64,000 nucleotides of DNA from Micromonospora sp. NBRC 110009 (GTDB taxonomy: Bacteria; Actinomycetota; Actinomycetes; Mycobacteriales; Micromonosporaceae), in NCBI RefSeq assembly GCF_030518795.1, contig NZ_CP130427.1, positions 2,604,001 through 2,668,000 of the forward strand. The letters run 5' to 3'. Below are positions 52,416 to 62,945 of the stretch, piece by piece; position 1 is the stretch's first letter; each line of letters starts with the position of its first letter. The notes under the pieces are model-generated. The model saw only the letters and a program-made list of their open reading frames with translations, was not told where the DNA came from and ran no database searches. The translations under genes were made by a program, and so were the position numbers.

Positions 52416-53738
52416 TCAGCGGCCGGACTGGCGGAACCGGCGGATCGCCAGCGCGGCGCCGGTGACCAGCGCGACGAGCAGGACGAGCCCTGGCCAGAGC
52501 CGCTCCGGCGCCGAGCCTTCGGCCTGGCCGGCCGGGCGGGCCGCCCACCGGGTCTGCTTGGGTGCGGCCAGGGTGAACGGGTCGGCGCCCTGCCCGGCGT
52601 CGGCCCGGGTGTCCGGGCCGGCGCCGGGCGCCCGGCCGAAGCCCACCTCCCCGGGGGAGCCCTGGTCGTCGAGCGGGTTGCGCGCCACCGACGGCACGTC
52701 GGAGGTCAGCGCGGCCACCGGATCGACCATGCCGTAGCCGAACCGGTCGTCCCGACCGGTGGGCCCGAGGTCCCGCGCGGTGGTGATGATCCGGTTGACC
52801 ACGTCCGCGGCGGACATCTGCGGGTACCGGGCCCGGACGAGGGCCGCCGTCGCCGCGACCAGCGGGGCCGCGAAGCTGGTGCCCTGCATCAGCCAGTAAC
52901 CACCGGGGCGGGCCCCGTAGATCGCGGTGGCCGGAGCGCTGAGCACCGTCTCATGGCCGGTGACCGAGCCGGACCAGAGGTTGTCATTCCGGTCCAGCCC
53001 CGTGACGGCGAGCACGCCCGGCTCGCGGGCCGGGTACCAGACCTTGCGGCTGTCCGAGGTGGCCAGGTTGCCGGTGCAGGCGACCACCACGACGTTGCGG
53101 GCGAAGGCGTAGTCGATGGCGGCGGCCAGGGGCGGGCTGGGTTCGCTGCCGCCGAGAGAGAGGTTGATCACGAGGGCGCCGTGGTCCACCGCCCAACGCA
53201 CCCCCTTGGCGACCGTCAACGCGTCGTCGTACCGGTTCTCCTGGTCGAGCACCCGGACCGGGAGGATCTTGGCGTCCGGCGCCAGCCCGACCGCGCCGCG
53301 ATCGTCGTCGTTGCGCCCGGCGATCAGGCCGGCGACGGTGGTGCCGTGCCCCACCGGATCCGGTTCGTCGGCACCCTTCGAGACCAGGTCGATGCCGGGC
53401 AGCACCTGCCCGGCCAGGTCGGGGTGGGAACCGTCCACTCCGGAGTCGACGACGGCGACGATGATGCCGCGACCGGTGGAGGTCTGCCAGGCGGTCTGCG
53501 CCTGCAACGTGGCGAGCTGCCACTGCCCCTCACGGACCGGGTCCACCCCGGTGGGCTCGTCCACCGGCGCACGCCGGGCGGTTCCTGCTGCGGCGGGGGC
53601 CGGGGCCGCGTGCGCGGGCGGGGCCAGCGGACCGGCCACGGTGGCGAGGGCGGCCGCCGCACCGAGCAGCGCGCGCCCGACAAGACGCCGGGCCGCCGTC
53701 GGGGCTCCCTGCCGATCCCTGGTCACATCCCCAGCCAT
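52416..53738 (-). CDS. mycP: Type VII secretion mycosin (S8 subtilisin-like protease)
   Basis: The 440-residue protein has a signal peptide to about residue 44 and a subtilase domain with Asp98 (VVDSGVDGSHPD), His131 (GHGTTVAGL) and Ser about 290 (GTSFAAPLVA). A Pro/Gly linker and a C-terminal membrane helix (about 411-433) followed by RRFRQSGR complete it. This architecture, with its position next to eccC, defines MycP. It sits in the outer leaflet and stabilises and processes the ESX machinery. Confidence 0.92.
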   Translation of the reverse strand: MAGDVTRDRQGAPTAARRLVGRALLGAAAALATVAGPLAPPAHAAPAPAAAGTARRAPVDEPTGVDPVREGQWQLATLQAQTAWQTSTGRGIIVAVVDSGVDGSHPDLAGQVLPGIDLVSKGADEPDPVGHGTTVAGLIAGRNDDDRGAVGLAPDAKILPVRVLDQENRYDDALTVAKGVRWAVDHGALVINLSLGGSEPSPPLAAAIDYAFARNVVVVACTGNLATSDSRKVWYPAREPGVLAVTGLDRNDNLWSGSVTGHETVLSAPATAIYGARPGGYWLMQGTSFAAPLVAATAALVRARYPQMSAADVVNRIITTARDLGPTGRDDRFGYGMVDPVAALTSDVPSVARNPLDDQGSPGEVGFGRAPGAGPDTRADAGQGADPFTLAAPKQTRWAARPAGQAEGSAPERLWPGLVLLVALVTGAALAIRRFRQSGR

Positions 53739-53812
53739 TCAACGCGACAGAAACATGCTGCTCGGAGATTACCGGGTTTCCCGTACGCCACGGTGCAAGT
53801 CGCTGACCCCGC

Positions 53813-56800
53813 TCATCCCGGCGGCAGGTGGGCCAGCTGCACCAGCCGGACGCCCTCCCGCCGGGTCACCAGCCGGCCCCGCCCCGGGGGCAGCGGCCCG
53901 GCCTTCACCTGACCCACGAGCGTCCCCTCCTCCGGGCCGCCGGACATCACCAGGCCGGGCGTGGAGAGCTCCCGCAGCCGCTGGACGATCGGCTCGTACG
54001 AGGTCCGGCCGGAACCGGCCGCCCGGCGGGCGAGCACCAGGTGCAGGCCGACGTCCCGGGCGTGCGGCAGATGCTCCTCCAGCGCGCGCAGCGGGTTCGC
54101 CGGCCCACCGGCCACCAGGTCGTAGTCGTCCACCAGCACGAACAGCTCCGGACCGGTCCACCAGGACCGGCTGCGCAGCTCGGCCGGGGTGACCTCCGGC
54201 CCGGGCAGCCGCCCCTGGAGGTAGCTGGCCGCCGACTCGATCAGCGCGACGGTGTGCGGCGCGGCCGTGCCGTACCCGATCAGGTGCGGCGTCTCGATGG
54301 TGCCCATCAGGCTGCGCCGGTAGTCCACCAGGATCACCCGGGCCTCGTCCGGGGTGAACCGGTTGACGATCGAGGTGGCCAACGCGCGCAGGAACGACGA
54401 CTTGCCGCACTCGGCGTCGCCGAAGACCACGAAGTTGGGCTCCACGGCGAAGTCCAGCACCACCGGACGCAGGTCCGCCTCGGCCACCCCGATCGGGAAG
54501 GCCAACCCGTCGGTCCCGCTCTGGTCCAGCTCCGCGTAGGGCAGCACGGGCGGGAGCAGCCGGATCCGGGGCGCGGTCGGCCCGGCCCACGCCCCGGCCA
54601 CCGCCTTGACCAGGTCGGTGGTCCCGGTGCCCAGCGCGGCGACGGTGGGCCGGGCGGTGAGGAAGTGCAGCCCCTCGGCGGTGATGCCGCGGCCCGGCTG
54701 CTGCTCCGGCACGGTGGCCGCGACGGGGCGCTTGACCAGCACCGAGTCGGCCGGGTCGCCGAGGCGCAGTTCGAGGCGGGAGCCGAAGAGGTCCCGGATC
54801 GCCGGCCGGAAGTCCGACCAGCGCAGCGAGCTGGCGACCACGTGCACCCCGTACGCGAGCCCTCGGGTGGCCAGCTCGGTGACCAGCGGTTCCAGGTCCT
54901 CGTAGTCGCTGCGCAGGGTGTTCCATCCATCGATCACCAGGAACACGTCGCCGAACGGGTCGGGGTCCGGCCGCCCGGCGGGCAGCGCGGCGGCCCGCCG
55001 CCGGCGCCACGCCGCCACCGACTCCACCCCCGCCTCGGCGAAGCGCCGCTCCCGCTCGACGAGCAGGCTGACGATCTCGCCGACGGTACGGCGTACGGCG
55101 GTGTGGTCGGCCCGCCCCGCCACCCCGCCGACGTGCGGCAGGTCGCGCAGCGCGCCTAGCGTCCCGCCGCCGAGGTCGAGGCAGTAGATCTGGGCCTCGG
55201 CCGGGGTGTGGGTGAGCGCCAGGGCGCAGCTGAGCGTGCGCAGCAGGGTGGACCGGCCGCTGCGGGTGGTGCCCACCACGGCCACGTGCCCGGCCGCCCC
55301 GTCCAGCGCCAGCCAGAGCAGGTCCCGGCGCTGGTCGAACGGCTTGTCCAGCAGGGCGACCGGCACCTGGAGCGCGCCGTGCAGCTCCGGGTTCGCCACG
55401 GTGAGCCCGCGTACCGGGTCGGCGCCGACCGGGCCCAGCAGCTCGTCCAGGGTGGGGGGCTCGTCCAGCGGCGGCAGCCACACCTGGTGCGCCGGCGGGC
55501 CCTGCCCGGCCAGCCGGCCGACCAGCAGATCGAGCAGGCTCTCGGTGGGGTCCGCCGTGGTGGGGAGCGCGGCGGGGGTGGCCGGCTCGGTGACCGGCAC
55601 CAGGTGGGTCGAGAAGGAGAGCAGCCGGGACGTGCCGCCGTCGGGCGAGCCGGCCGGGCCGCCCCGGCGGCGCACCGGGCCGGAGACGTACGCGGCCTTG
55701 AACCGGGTCAGCGGGTCGGTGCCCGAGCGGAGGTAGCCGTGCCCCGGACTGCGGGGGAGCTCGTGCGCGTCCGGCACGCCGAGCACCGTCCGCGACTCCA
55801 GCGCCGAGAAGGTGCGCAACCCGATCCGGTACGACAGGTGGGTGTCCAGCCCGCGCAGCCGCCCCTCCTCCAGCCGCTGGCTGGCCAGCAGCAGGTGGAC
55901 GCCGAGCGACCGACCCAGCCGGCCGATCTGGACGAACAGGTCGATGAAGTCGGGCTTGGCGGAGAGCAGCTCGGAGAACTCGTCGCAGATCAGCAGCAGC
56001 GACGGCAGCGGGGCGAGCGGGGTACCGGCGGCCCGGGCCCGCTCGTAGTCCCGCTGGCCGGCGAAGTTGCCGGCCCGGCGGAGCAGCTCCTGCCGGCGCA
56101 CCAGCTCGCCGTTGATCGCGGCGACCATCCGGTCGACGAGCGGCAGCGTGTCCGCCAGGTTGGTGATCACCGCGGCGGTGTGCGGCAGCCGCTCGAACGG
56201 CGCGAAGGTGGCGCCGCCCTTGAAGTCGACGAGGACGAAGTTGAGCTGTTCCGAGCTGTGCGTGGCGGCCAGCCCCAGCACCAGCGTGCGGAGCAGCTCC
56301 GACTTGCCGGAGCCGGTGGCGCCGATGAGCAGGCCGTGCGGGCCCATGCCGTCCTGCGCGGACTCCTTGAGGTCCAGCTCGATCGCGCCGCCGTCGGCGC
56401 CCACCCCGATCGGCACCCGCAGCCGGTCCCGGGCGGCCCGGGGCGCCCAGCCCTGCTCGGCGGTGAAGTTCTCCGGGTCGCCGAGTCCGAGCAGCTCGGG
56501 CAGGCCCGGCTCGGCGCCGGGCGGGCCGTCCGGTCCGCGTACCGTGCCGGCGAGCCGCAGCGGGGCGAGCCGGCGGGCGACCGACTCGGCGTCGGCGGGC
56601 TCCAGCGCGTCGGCGGTGCCGACCTCCGCGTGCCCCTCCGCGGAGCGCGAGTGCAGCCGGCCGTCGGCCAGGTCGAGCAGGAGCGCGTACCGGTCGAGCA
56701 GGCGGGGCGGCGGGGTGTCCAGGTCGAGCACGGTGACCCCGTCGATGCCGCCGTCGCCAGCCAGGTCGGTGGCCCCGGTCAGGTCGCCGCCGTCGAGCAG

Positions 56801-57819
56801 CACCACCACGTGCGGGCCGTCGGTGGCCGGGCCGACCGGGCTGAACCGGGACCGGCTGGCCAGCACGTCGTCGAGGAGCTGCTCCAGCTCGGCGGCGGAG
56901 CTGGTGACCAGCCGCACCGGGCCGAGCGCGTCGGTACGGCTCGGATGGTGGGCGTGCGGCAGCCACTTCACCCACTCCCAGCGCGCCCGCCGCTCCGGGC
57001 CGGCGCAGACCGCGACCAGCAGCTCGTCGGGGGCGTGGAAGACGGCGAGCTGGGTGAGCACCGCCCGGGCCAGCGCCTGCGCGGCCGGGGAGCCGGCTCC
57101 GCGGTCAGCGACGGCTCCAGGTCGCTGCGCGGCGTCAGACGCGCCGAGCTGGAGTTGTCGCACGGCCGGGCCGCGTACGAAGACCCGGGCGAAGCTGCGC
57201 AGCGAGAGCGCCACCGGCAGGTCCGGCACCACCGAGTACGCGTCGAGGAAGCGCCGCAGCGCCCCCGCGGTCATCGGCTCCAGCTCCTCCAGCGGCCGGG
57301 TGACCGGCGGCACCAGCGGGGTGGCCAGCGTCTGCGGGCCGACCCCCACCCGGACCACGGCGAAGTCGGGGTCGCCCGGCCGGCGCTCCCAGACCCGTGG
57401 CTGTCGACGGTCGACCAGAGCCGGCCCGGGTCGGGGTGCCGGTAGTAGAGCCCGGTCCGCTGCGCCCCGGCTGTCTCCCGGACCCGGCGCCGCAGCGCGG
57501 CCAGGTGGCGCAGGTATTCCCGGCGGGCGGCCATCATCTCCGACTTCTTCGGGCCGGCGCCGCCCCACGAGGTCACCAGCATGGCCAGCGAGGAGAGGCC
57601 GAACATGCCGCCCACCACGTACGAGTACGCGCCGCCGCCCCGGCCGAACATCATCGCCATCGCCACGGTGCCGCCGAGCATGGGCAGCACCATCAGCGCC
57701 TGCTGCCAGCGCCCGCCGGTGAGCACCGGGATCTCCGGCGGTGCCGGCACGGGCAGCTCCCCGCCCGGAATCTCCGGCGCCGGGCGGCGTGGCGGCCGCT
57801 TGACGACGACAGTGGACAC
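53813..57819 (-). pseudogene. eccC: Type VII secretion ATPase EccC, split by an apparent 1-nt frameshift
   Basis: The first about 138 codons (GTG 57819, with RBS GGGAGG) encode the EccC N-terminus: MSTVVVKRPPRRPAPEIP, two membrane helices (about 40-85) and RREYLRHLAALRRRVRE. At 57399-57400 the frame must shift to continue as RVWERRPGDPDFAVVRVG and the rest of the protein. A single C missing from a CC pair would restore ...VDSPRVWERR. The remainder is a normal three-ATPase EccC with Walker A GATGSGKSE, degenerate GTTRSGRST and GDAECGKSS. The repaired product would be 1335 residues, the usual EccC length. A sequencing error is as likely as a real mutation. Confidence 0.87.
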
Positions 57820-57921
57820 TCGGCCTCCCCAGGTGGCTCTCGGTGACCCGAGCCTCGCTCATCGTAGGTAAAGTCCTGTCGTCCGTCAGTCACCCATCCC
57901 GCTCGATATGGAGATACCTCG

Positions 57922-59325
57922 ATGACAATCGGGCTGGCCCGGGTCACGATCAGTGCCCCGCAGCGGCGGGTGGACGTGGCCCTGCCGGAGCAGGTTCCCC
58001 TGGCCGAGCTGCTGCCCGAGGTGCTCCGGCACGCCGGCGAGGGGCTGGCCGACGACGGGGAGCGGCACGGTGGCTGGGTGCTGCGCCGCACCGACGGCGC
58101 GCTGCTCGCCACCGCGCAGGCGCTGCTGCCCCAGGGGGTACGCGACGGCGAGGTGCTGCACCTCGTCCCGGCCCGGGCGGAGTGGCCCGAACTCGAGTAC
58201 GACGACGTGGTCGAGGCCATCGCCGACGGGGCCCGCCGGCGGGGCGCCGCCTGGTCGCCCGCGGCCACTCGGGCGGTCACCCTGGCCGGGGCGGGCGTGC
58301 CGCTGGCCGTCGGGCTGCTCGCCGTGCTGGCCGCCGGGCCCGGGCAGGGGAGCGGCTGGCCCGTGGCCGGCGCGGTCGCCTTCCTGTTGGTGCTCGCCGG
58401 CACCGCCGCCTCCCGGGCGTACGGGGATGGCCCGACCGGCACCACCCTGGCCGGGTACGCCCTGCCGTACGCCGCGGCGGCCGGCGCCCTGGCCGTGAGC
58501 AGCGGCGACCCGGTCGGTCCGCTCGGGCCACTGCGCTGGGTCGGCGCGCCGGAGTTGCTGGCCGGCGCGGTGGCCCTGCTGCTGGTGTCGGTGCTCGGCC
58601 TGCTCGGCGTGGCCAGCCGGGCGCGGGTCTTCGTGGCCGGCGCGACCGTCGGTGGGGCCGGCGCGGCGGCCGCCCTCGGCGGGCTCCTCCTCGACCCCGC
58701 CAGCACCGCCGCCGTGCTGCTCTGCGTGCTGGTCTTCGCGCTCGGCGGGCTGCCGCTGCTGGCGATCCGGCTCGGCAAGCTGCCGCTGCCGCCGATCACC
58801 CTGCCCGCCGCCACCCCCGGCGGCGGCCCGGGCGGCGTCCGGGACCTGCCGGACCCGGGCCGGGTGCACGCCGCGGTGGCCCGGACCGAGGAGGTGCTGA
58901 CCGGCCTGCTGCTCGGGCAGGCCGTGCTGGCGGTCGCCGCCACCGCGGTGCTGGCCACGGCGGGCGGGCCGGCCGGCCGAGTGCTGGCGGCGGTCGGCTG
59001 CGCCGTGCTGCTGCTGCGCTGCCGGCTGTTCGTGGCGGTCCGCCACCGGGTCCCCGCGGTGGCCGCCGGCCTGACCGGGTGCGCCCTGCTCGGCGCGGTC
59101 CTCGCCGGGCGCGTCGACCCGACCGGCCGGCTCGCGCTGGCCGGCGGCGGGCTCCTGCTGGCCCTGGCCGCCGTCGCGGCCGGCGCCACGTACGCCCGGC
59201 GGCCGGTCTCCCCGTACCTCGGTCGGCTGGCCGACCTGACCGACACCGTGCTGGTGGTCTCCGTGGTGCCGGTCGCCTGCGCGGTGCTGGACCTCTACGA
59301 CCGGGCCCGCGGGCTGCTCGGCTGA
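57922..59325 (+). CDS. eccD: Type VII secretion integral membrane protein EccD
   Basis: The 467-residue protein has an N-terminal ubiquitin-like domain (about 1-85, VTISAPQRRVDVALPEQVPL...) and a linker DDVVEAIADGAR. Eleven predicted hydrophobic segments follow, which is exactly the EccD plan. It forms the membrane pore vestibule with EccC and EccB. GGAGATA precedes ATG 57922. It is divergent from eccC across 102 bp. Gene copies for eccB, eccE and esx substrates are absent from the window. Confidence 0.9.
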   Translation: MTIGLARVTISAPQRRVDVALPEQVPLAELLPEVLRHAGEGLADDGERHGGWVLRRTDGALLATAQALLPQGVRDGEVLHLVPARAEWPELEYDDVVEAIADGARRRGAAWSPAATRAVTLAGAGVPLAVGLLAVLAAGPGQGSGWPVAGAVAFLLVLAGTAASRAYGDGPTGTTLAGYALPYAAAAGALAVSSGDPVGPLGPLRWVGAPELLAGAVALLLVSVLGLLGVASRARVFVAGATVGGAGAAAALGGLLLDPASTAAVLLCVLVFALGGLPLLAIRLGKLPLPPITLPAATPGGGPGGVRDLPDPGRVHAAVARTEEVLTGLLLGQAVLAVAATAVLATAGGPAGRVLAAVGCAVLLLRCRLFVAVRHRVPAVAAGLTGCALLGAVLAGRVDPTGRLALAGGGLLLALAAVAAGATYARRPVSPYLGRLADLTDTVLVVSVVPVACAVLDLYDRARGLLG

Positions 59326-59327
59326 AT

Positions 59328-59364
59328 GCGAAGGCCCGGGTCGTCGAGCGACCCGGGCCTTCGC
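59328..59364. terminator. Bidirectional hairpin terminator
   Basis: A perfect 16-bp stem (59328-59343 with 59349-59364) with a 5-nt loop lies between the convergent eccD and ppa genes. Confidence 0.9.
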
Positions 59365-59379
59365 GTGGCGCGTGACAGA

Positions 59380-59883
59380 TCAGTGCGCCTCGCCGCGCTC
59401 GGCGGCCTCCTTGGCGCGCTGGTACGAGGCCCGGATCTCGGCCTCGGCCTCGGTGCGCCCCACCCAGGTCGCGCCCTCGACCGACTTGCCCGGCTCGAGG
59501 TCCTTGTACACCTCGAAGAAGTGCTGGATCTCCAGCCGGTCGAACTCGCCGAGGTGGTGGATGTCCCGCAGGTGCTCCTGGCGCGGGTCCTCGTAGGGGA
59601 CGCAGAGGACCTTGTCGTCGCCGCCCTTCTCGTCCGTCATCCGGAACATGCCGATGGTCCGGCAGCGGATCAGGCAGCCCGGGAAGGTGGGCTCGGGGAC
59701 CAGCACCAGCGCGTCCAGCGGGTCGCCGTCCTCGCCCAGGGTGCCCTCGATGAAGCCGTAGTCGGCCGGGTACTGCGTGGAGGTGAAGAGGGTGCGGTCC
59801 AGCCGGATCCGGCCGGTCGCGTGGTCCACCTCGTACTTGTTGCGGTGACCCTTCGGGATCTCAACCGTGACGTCGAAATCCAT
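59380..59883 (-). CDS. ppa: Inorganic pyrophosphatase
   Basis: The 167-residue family I enzyme has [25 protein letters not shown], the signature [11 protein letters not shown] with metal-binding Asp residues, and a C-terminal [13 protein letters not shown]. It hydrolyses PPi from biosynthetic reactions in the cytoplasm. Its length is normal. It is followed by dacB, a metalloprotease and tilS on the other strand, as in mycobacteria (Rv3628-Rv3625c). Confidence 0.95.
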   Translation of the reverse strand: MDFDVTVEIPKGHRNKYEVDHATGRIRLDRTLFTSTQYPADYGFIEGTLGEDGDPLDALVLVPEPTFPGCLIRCRTIGMFRMTDEKGGDDKVLCVPYEDPRQEHLRDIHHLGEFDRLEIQHFFEVYKDLEPGKSVEGATWVGRTEAEAEIRASYQRAKEAAERGEAH

Positions 59884-60038
59884 CTTCCACGCTCCCTCGT
59901 TTGCCCACGCTGGCTAACGGAACCAGTGGCGCGCCACTCCCGGTCGGGTGAACCACCCCCGCCGACTCCGGCCGCCGCATAGTGTTCGGACCGAAGTAGT
60001 GTCACCCAAGGTGCTTCTGAGCGGGGGAGGAGGGGGTC

Positions 60039-61784
60039 GTGGGGAGGGAAGATTCACACTACCGCCCCGAAGGGGTTGACGGGCGGAACTCCGGCCGTTC
60101 CGACTCCGGCGGTGCCACCGGGCGCGTCCGGGTCCCCGGCGCGAACCCCTCCCCGGCTCGCGGGTCCGCCCCCGTCGGCCGGGCCGACCCGCGACAGTAC
60201 GGCGCCGGCCCGAGCGCCCCGGTGAGCTGGCCGGGGCACGGCGCGCCCGGCGGGATACCGGTCAGCCCGCCCGTCCCGCCGTCCGGTCCCGCCCCGGCCG
60301 CCCCGGCCGTCCCGCCCCCGCCGGCCCGCCGGCGGGGCCTCCGGCTGGTGGCCGTGCTGGCCGCCGTGCTGGTGATCGCGCTGGCCGTCGTCGGGCTCGC
60401 GGTGGTCCGCCCCGGCCCGGTCGCCGGCTGGCTCGGCGGCGGGGCCACCTCGCCCGGGGCCAGCGCCCAGCCGCCGGAACCCGACCCGCCGGCCGTGCTC
60501 GCCGGCCCGGACGGCAACGCGCCGGAGCCCACCCCCGACGGGGTACGCGCCGCGCTCGAACCGCTGGTCCGCGCCGCCGCGCTCGGCGACCGGGTGCACG
60601 TGTCGGTGGCCGACGTGGCCACCGGTCAGGCGCTCTACGGCGACGGCCAGGACACCCCGACCGTCCCCGCGTCGGTCACCAAGCTGGCGACCGGGGTGGC
60701 GGTGCTGGCCGCGCGGGGCCCGGCGTACCGGATCCCCACCCGGGCGGTGGCCGGCGCGACCCCCGGCGAGGTGGTCCTCGTCGGCGGTGGCGACCCGAGC
60801 CTCGCCGTGGACAAGAACGGCTTCTACCCGGGCGCGGCCCGGCTGGACGACCTCGCCGCCCAGGTGCGCAAGGCGCTCGGCGACACCGCGCCGACCAAGG
60901 TCACCGTCGACTCGTCCCTGTTCAGCGGTCCGGTGTACGAACCCGGCTGGGACGCCGACATCCCCACCGGCGGCTATGGCGCGGCGATCGCCGCGCTGAC
61001 CACCGACGCCGCCCGGCGGGACCCGCAGGAGGCCCGGAAGACCTTCGACGACACGCACGGCGCCGCCGAGCGGGTGCCCGAGCCGGACCTGACCGCCGGC
61101 CGGCAGTTCGCCCGGCTGCTCGGGCTCTCCGGGGCCGCCGCCGAGGTCAAGCGGGGCAACGCGCCCGCCGCGTCCGGGGCCGCCGCCGCCGGCGCGGCCG
61201 CCGCGCCCGGCACCGAGCTGGGCAAGGTCGAGTCGCTGCCGCTGGTCCGGCTGGTCGACATCATGATCAGGGACAGCGACAACGTGATCGCCGAGTACCT
61301 GGCCCGGCAGGTGGCGCTCGCCAAGGGCAAGCCCGGCTCGTTCGTGGGCGGCGCCGCCGCCACCGACGAGGTGCTCGGCGGGCTGGGGCTGCCGGCCGAC
61401 GAGATCAGCCTGGCCGACGGCAGCGGGTTGTCCCGGACCAACCGGATCAGCCCGTCCCTGCTCACCGACCTGATCACCCTGGCCGGCAACGGCAGCCACC
61501 CGGAGCTGGCGGCGATCTTCGGTGGCCTGCCGGTCGGCGGCTGGTCGGGCACCCTGGACGACCGCTACCGGGAGTCGGGCACGAAGGCCGGGGCCGGTGT
61601 GGTCCGGGCCAAGACCGGCACGCTGACCGGGGTCAATGCCATCGCGGGGCTGGTCACCACCGCCGACGGGCGGCTGCTCACCTTCGCCGTGCTCACCGAC
61701 CGGACCCCGCCGGACACCCTCGACGAGACGCGGGAGGCCCTCGACCGGATCAGCTCCACGCTGGCCCGCTGCGGCTGCCGCTGA
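60039..61784 (+). CDS. dacB: D-alanyl-D-alanine carboxypeptidase/endopeptidase (PBP4 type)
   Basis: The 581-residue S13-type enzyme has a Pro/Gly-rich cytoplasmic tail (about 1-98), RRRGLRLV and one membrane helix (about 103-122). The periplasmic part has the SVTK active site at 212-215, SDN (IRDSDNVIAEYL), and KTGT in RAKTGTLTGVNAIAG. It trims or cleaves peptidoglycan stem peptides. Compared with E. coli DacB it is longer at the N-terminus because of the cytoplasmic tail. GTG 60039 is the probable start. Confidence 0.9.
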   Translation: MGREDSHYRPEGVDGRNSGRSDSGGATGRVRVPGANPSPARGSAPVGRADPRQYGAGPSAPVSWPGHGAPGGIPVSPPVPPSGPAPAAPAVPPPPARRRGLRLVAVLAAVLVIALAVVGLAVVRPGPVAGWLGGGATSPGASAQPPEPDPPAVLAGPDGNAPEPTPDGVRAALEPLVRAAALGDRVHVSVADVATGQALYGDGQDTPTVPASVTKLATGVAVLAARGPAYRIPTRAVAGATPGEVVLVGGGDPSLAVDKNGFYPGAARLDDLAAQVRKALGDTAPTKVTVDSSLFSGPVYEPGWDADIPTGGYGAAIAALTTDAARRDPQEARKTFDDTHGAAERVPEPDLTAGRQFARLLGLSGAAAEVKRGNAPAASGAAAAGAAAAPGTELGKVESLPLVRLVDIMIRDSDNVIAEYLARQVALAKGKPGSFVGGAAATDEVLGGLGLPADEISLADGSGLSRTNRISPSLLTDLITLAGNGSHPELAAIFGGLPVGGWSGTLDDRYRESGTKAGAGVVRAKTGTLTGVNAIAGLVTTADGRLLTFAVLTDRTPPDTLDETREALDRISSTLARCGCR

Positions 61785-61852
61785 CCTCCGGGCACCCTGC
61801 GACCGGCGTCGATCGGCCGGCGTGAGCGCCGGTTGGGGTGTCGCGGCGCGGG

Positions 61853-61858
61853 TACGGT
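61853..61858 (+). promoter_or_regulatory. -10 box (TACGGT) of the metalloprotease-tilS unit
   Basis: TACGGT ends 6 nt before ATG 61865, giving a leaderless start. Confidence 0.55.
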
Positions 61859-61864
61859 GGGTTC

Positions 61865-62935
61865 ATGGCGCAGTTCGTGGACTGGGATCTGGCCGCCGCG
61901 ACCGCGGGGGCGTTGGGCAAGTCGGGGCCCCGGGTGTCGTACGCCGAGGCCACCGACGTGGTCGGCGAGTTGCGACGGCTGACCGAGGAGGCGGCCGGGC
62001 ACGTCGCCGACTACACCGGGCTGCGCTCCCAGGTCAGCCACCCGCCGGTCCGGGTGGTGGACCGCCGGGACTGGGCGGCCGCGAACATCGCCGGGCTGCG
62101 TGAGGTGATCGGCCCGCTGGTGAGCCGCCTTTCCGGCGACAAGCGGCCCGGCCCGCTGACCGAGGCGATCGGGTCCCGACTCACCGGCGTCCAGGCCGGC
62201 ACCGTGCTGGCGTACCTGTCCGGCCGGGTGCTCGGCCAGTACGAGGTCTTCGCCGGCGACCCCGGCCAGTTGCTGCTGGTCGCGCCGAACATCGTCGAGG
62301 TGGAACGGAAGCTGGGGGCCGACACCCGGGACTTCCGGCTCTGGGTCTGCCTGCACGAGGTGACCCACCGGACGCAGTTCACCGCGGTGCCGTGGATGCG
62401 CGCGTACTTCCTCAGCGAGGTGCAGGCGTTCGTGGACGCCGCGCAGGCCGGTGAGCACCTGCTGGAGCGGCTGCGGCGGGGCGTGGCCACCCTCTCCGAC
62501 GCGGTGAAGGACCCGGAGAGCCGGGCCAGCGTGCTGGACATCGTGCAGACCCCGGCGCAGCGGGCCGTGCTCGACCGGCTCACCGCGCTGATGACGCTGC
62601 TGGAGGGGCACGCCGAGTTCGTCATGGACGGCGTCGGCCCGCAGGTGATCCCGAGCGTCGAGTCGATCCGGGCGGCGTTCAACCGCCGCCGGGAGGCCGG
62701 CAACCCGCTGGAGAAGGCGATCCGCCGGTTGCTCGGCATCGAGGTCAAGATGCGCCAGTACGCCGAGGGCCGGAAGTTCGTGCACGGGGTCGTCGACCGG
62801 GTCGGCATGGCCGGCTTCAACAAGGTCTTCAATTCGCCGCTGACCCTGCCCCGGCTGGACGAGTTGGGCGACCCGGACGCCTGGGTGGCCCGGGTGCACG
62901 GCGGCCCGGCGAACGTCCCCCCGGCCGCCGGCTGA
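61865..62935 (+). CDS. Zinc-dependent metalloprotease (DUF2342, Rv3626c-like)
   Basis: The 356-residue protein of the coenzyme-F420-biosynthesis-associated/DUF2342 family starts MAQFVDWDLAAATAGAL. It has HEVTH at 164-168 in LWVCLHEVTHRTQF and a downstream Glu in EGHAEFVMDG that can be the third zinc ligand. It ends PLTLPRLDELGDPDAWVARV. There is no signal peptide, so it is cytoplasmic. The function is unproven. The tilS gene follows at 10 nt. Confidence 0.87.
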   Translation: MAQFVDWDLAAATAGALGKSGPRVSYAEATDVVGELRRLTEEAAGHVADYTGLRSQVSHPPVRVVDRRDWAAANIAGLREVIGPLVSRLSGDKRPGPLTEAIGSRLTGVQAGTVLAYLSGRVLGQYEVFAGDPGQLLLVAPNIVEVERKLGADTRDFRLWVCLHEVTHRTQFTAVPWMRAYFLSEVQAFVDAAQAGEHLLERLRRGVATLSDAVKDPESRASVLDIVQTPAQRAVLDRLTALMTLLEGHAEFVMDGVGPQVIPSVESIRAAFNRRREAGNPLEKAIRRLLGIEVKMRQYAEGRKFVHGVVDRVGMAGFNKVFNSPLTLPRLDELGDPDAWVARVHGGPANVPPAAG

Positions 62936-62945
62936 GCCGGTCGCC

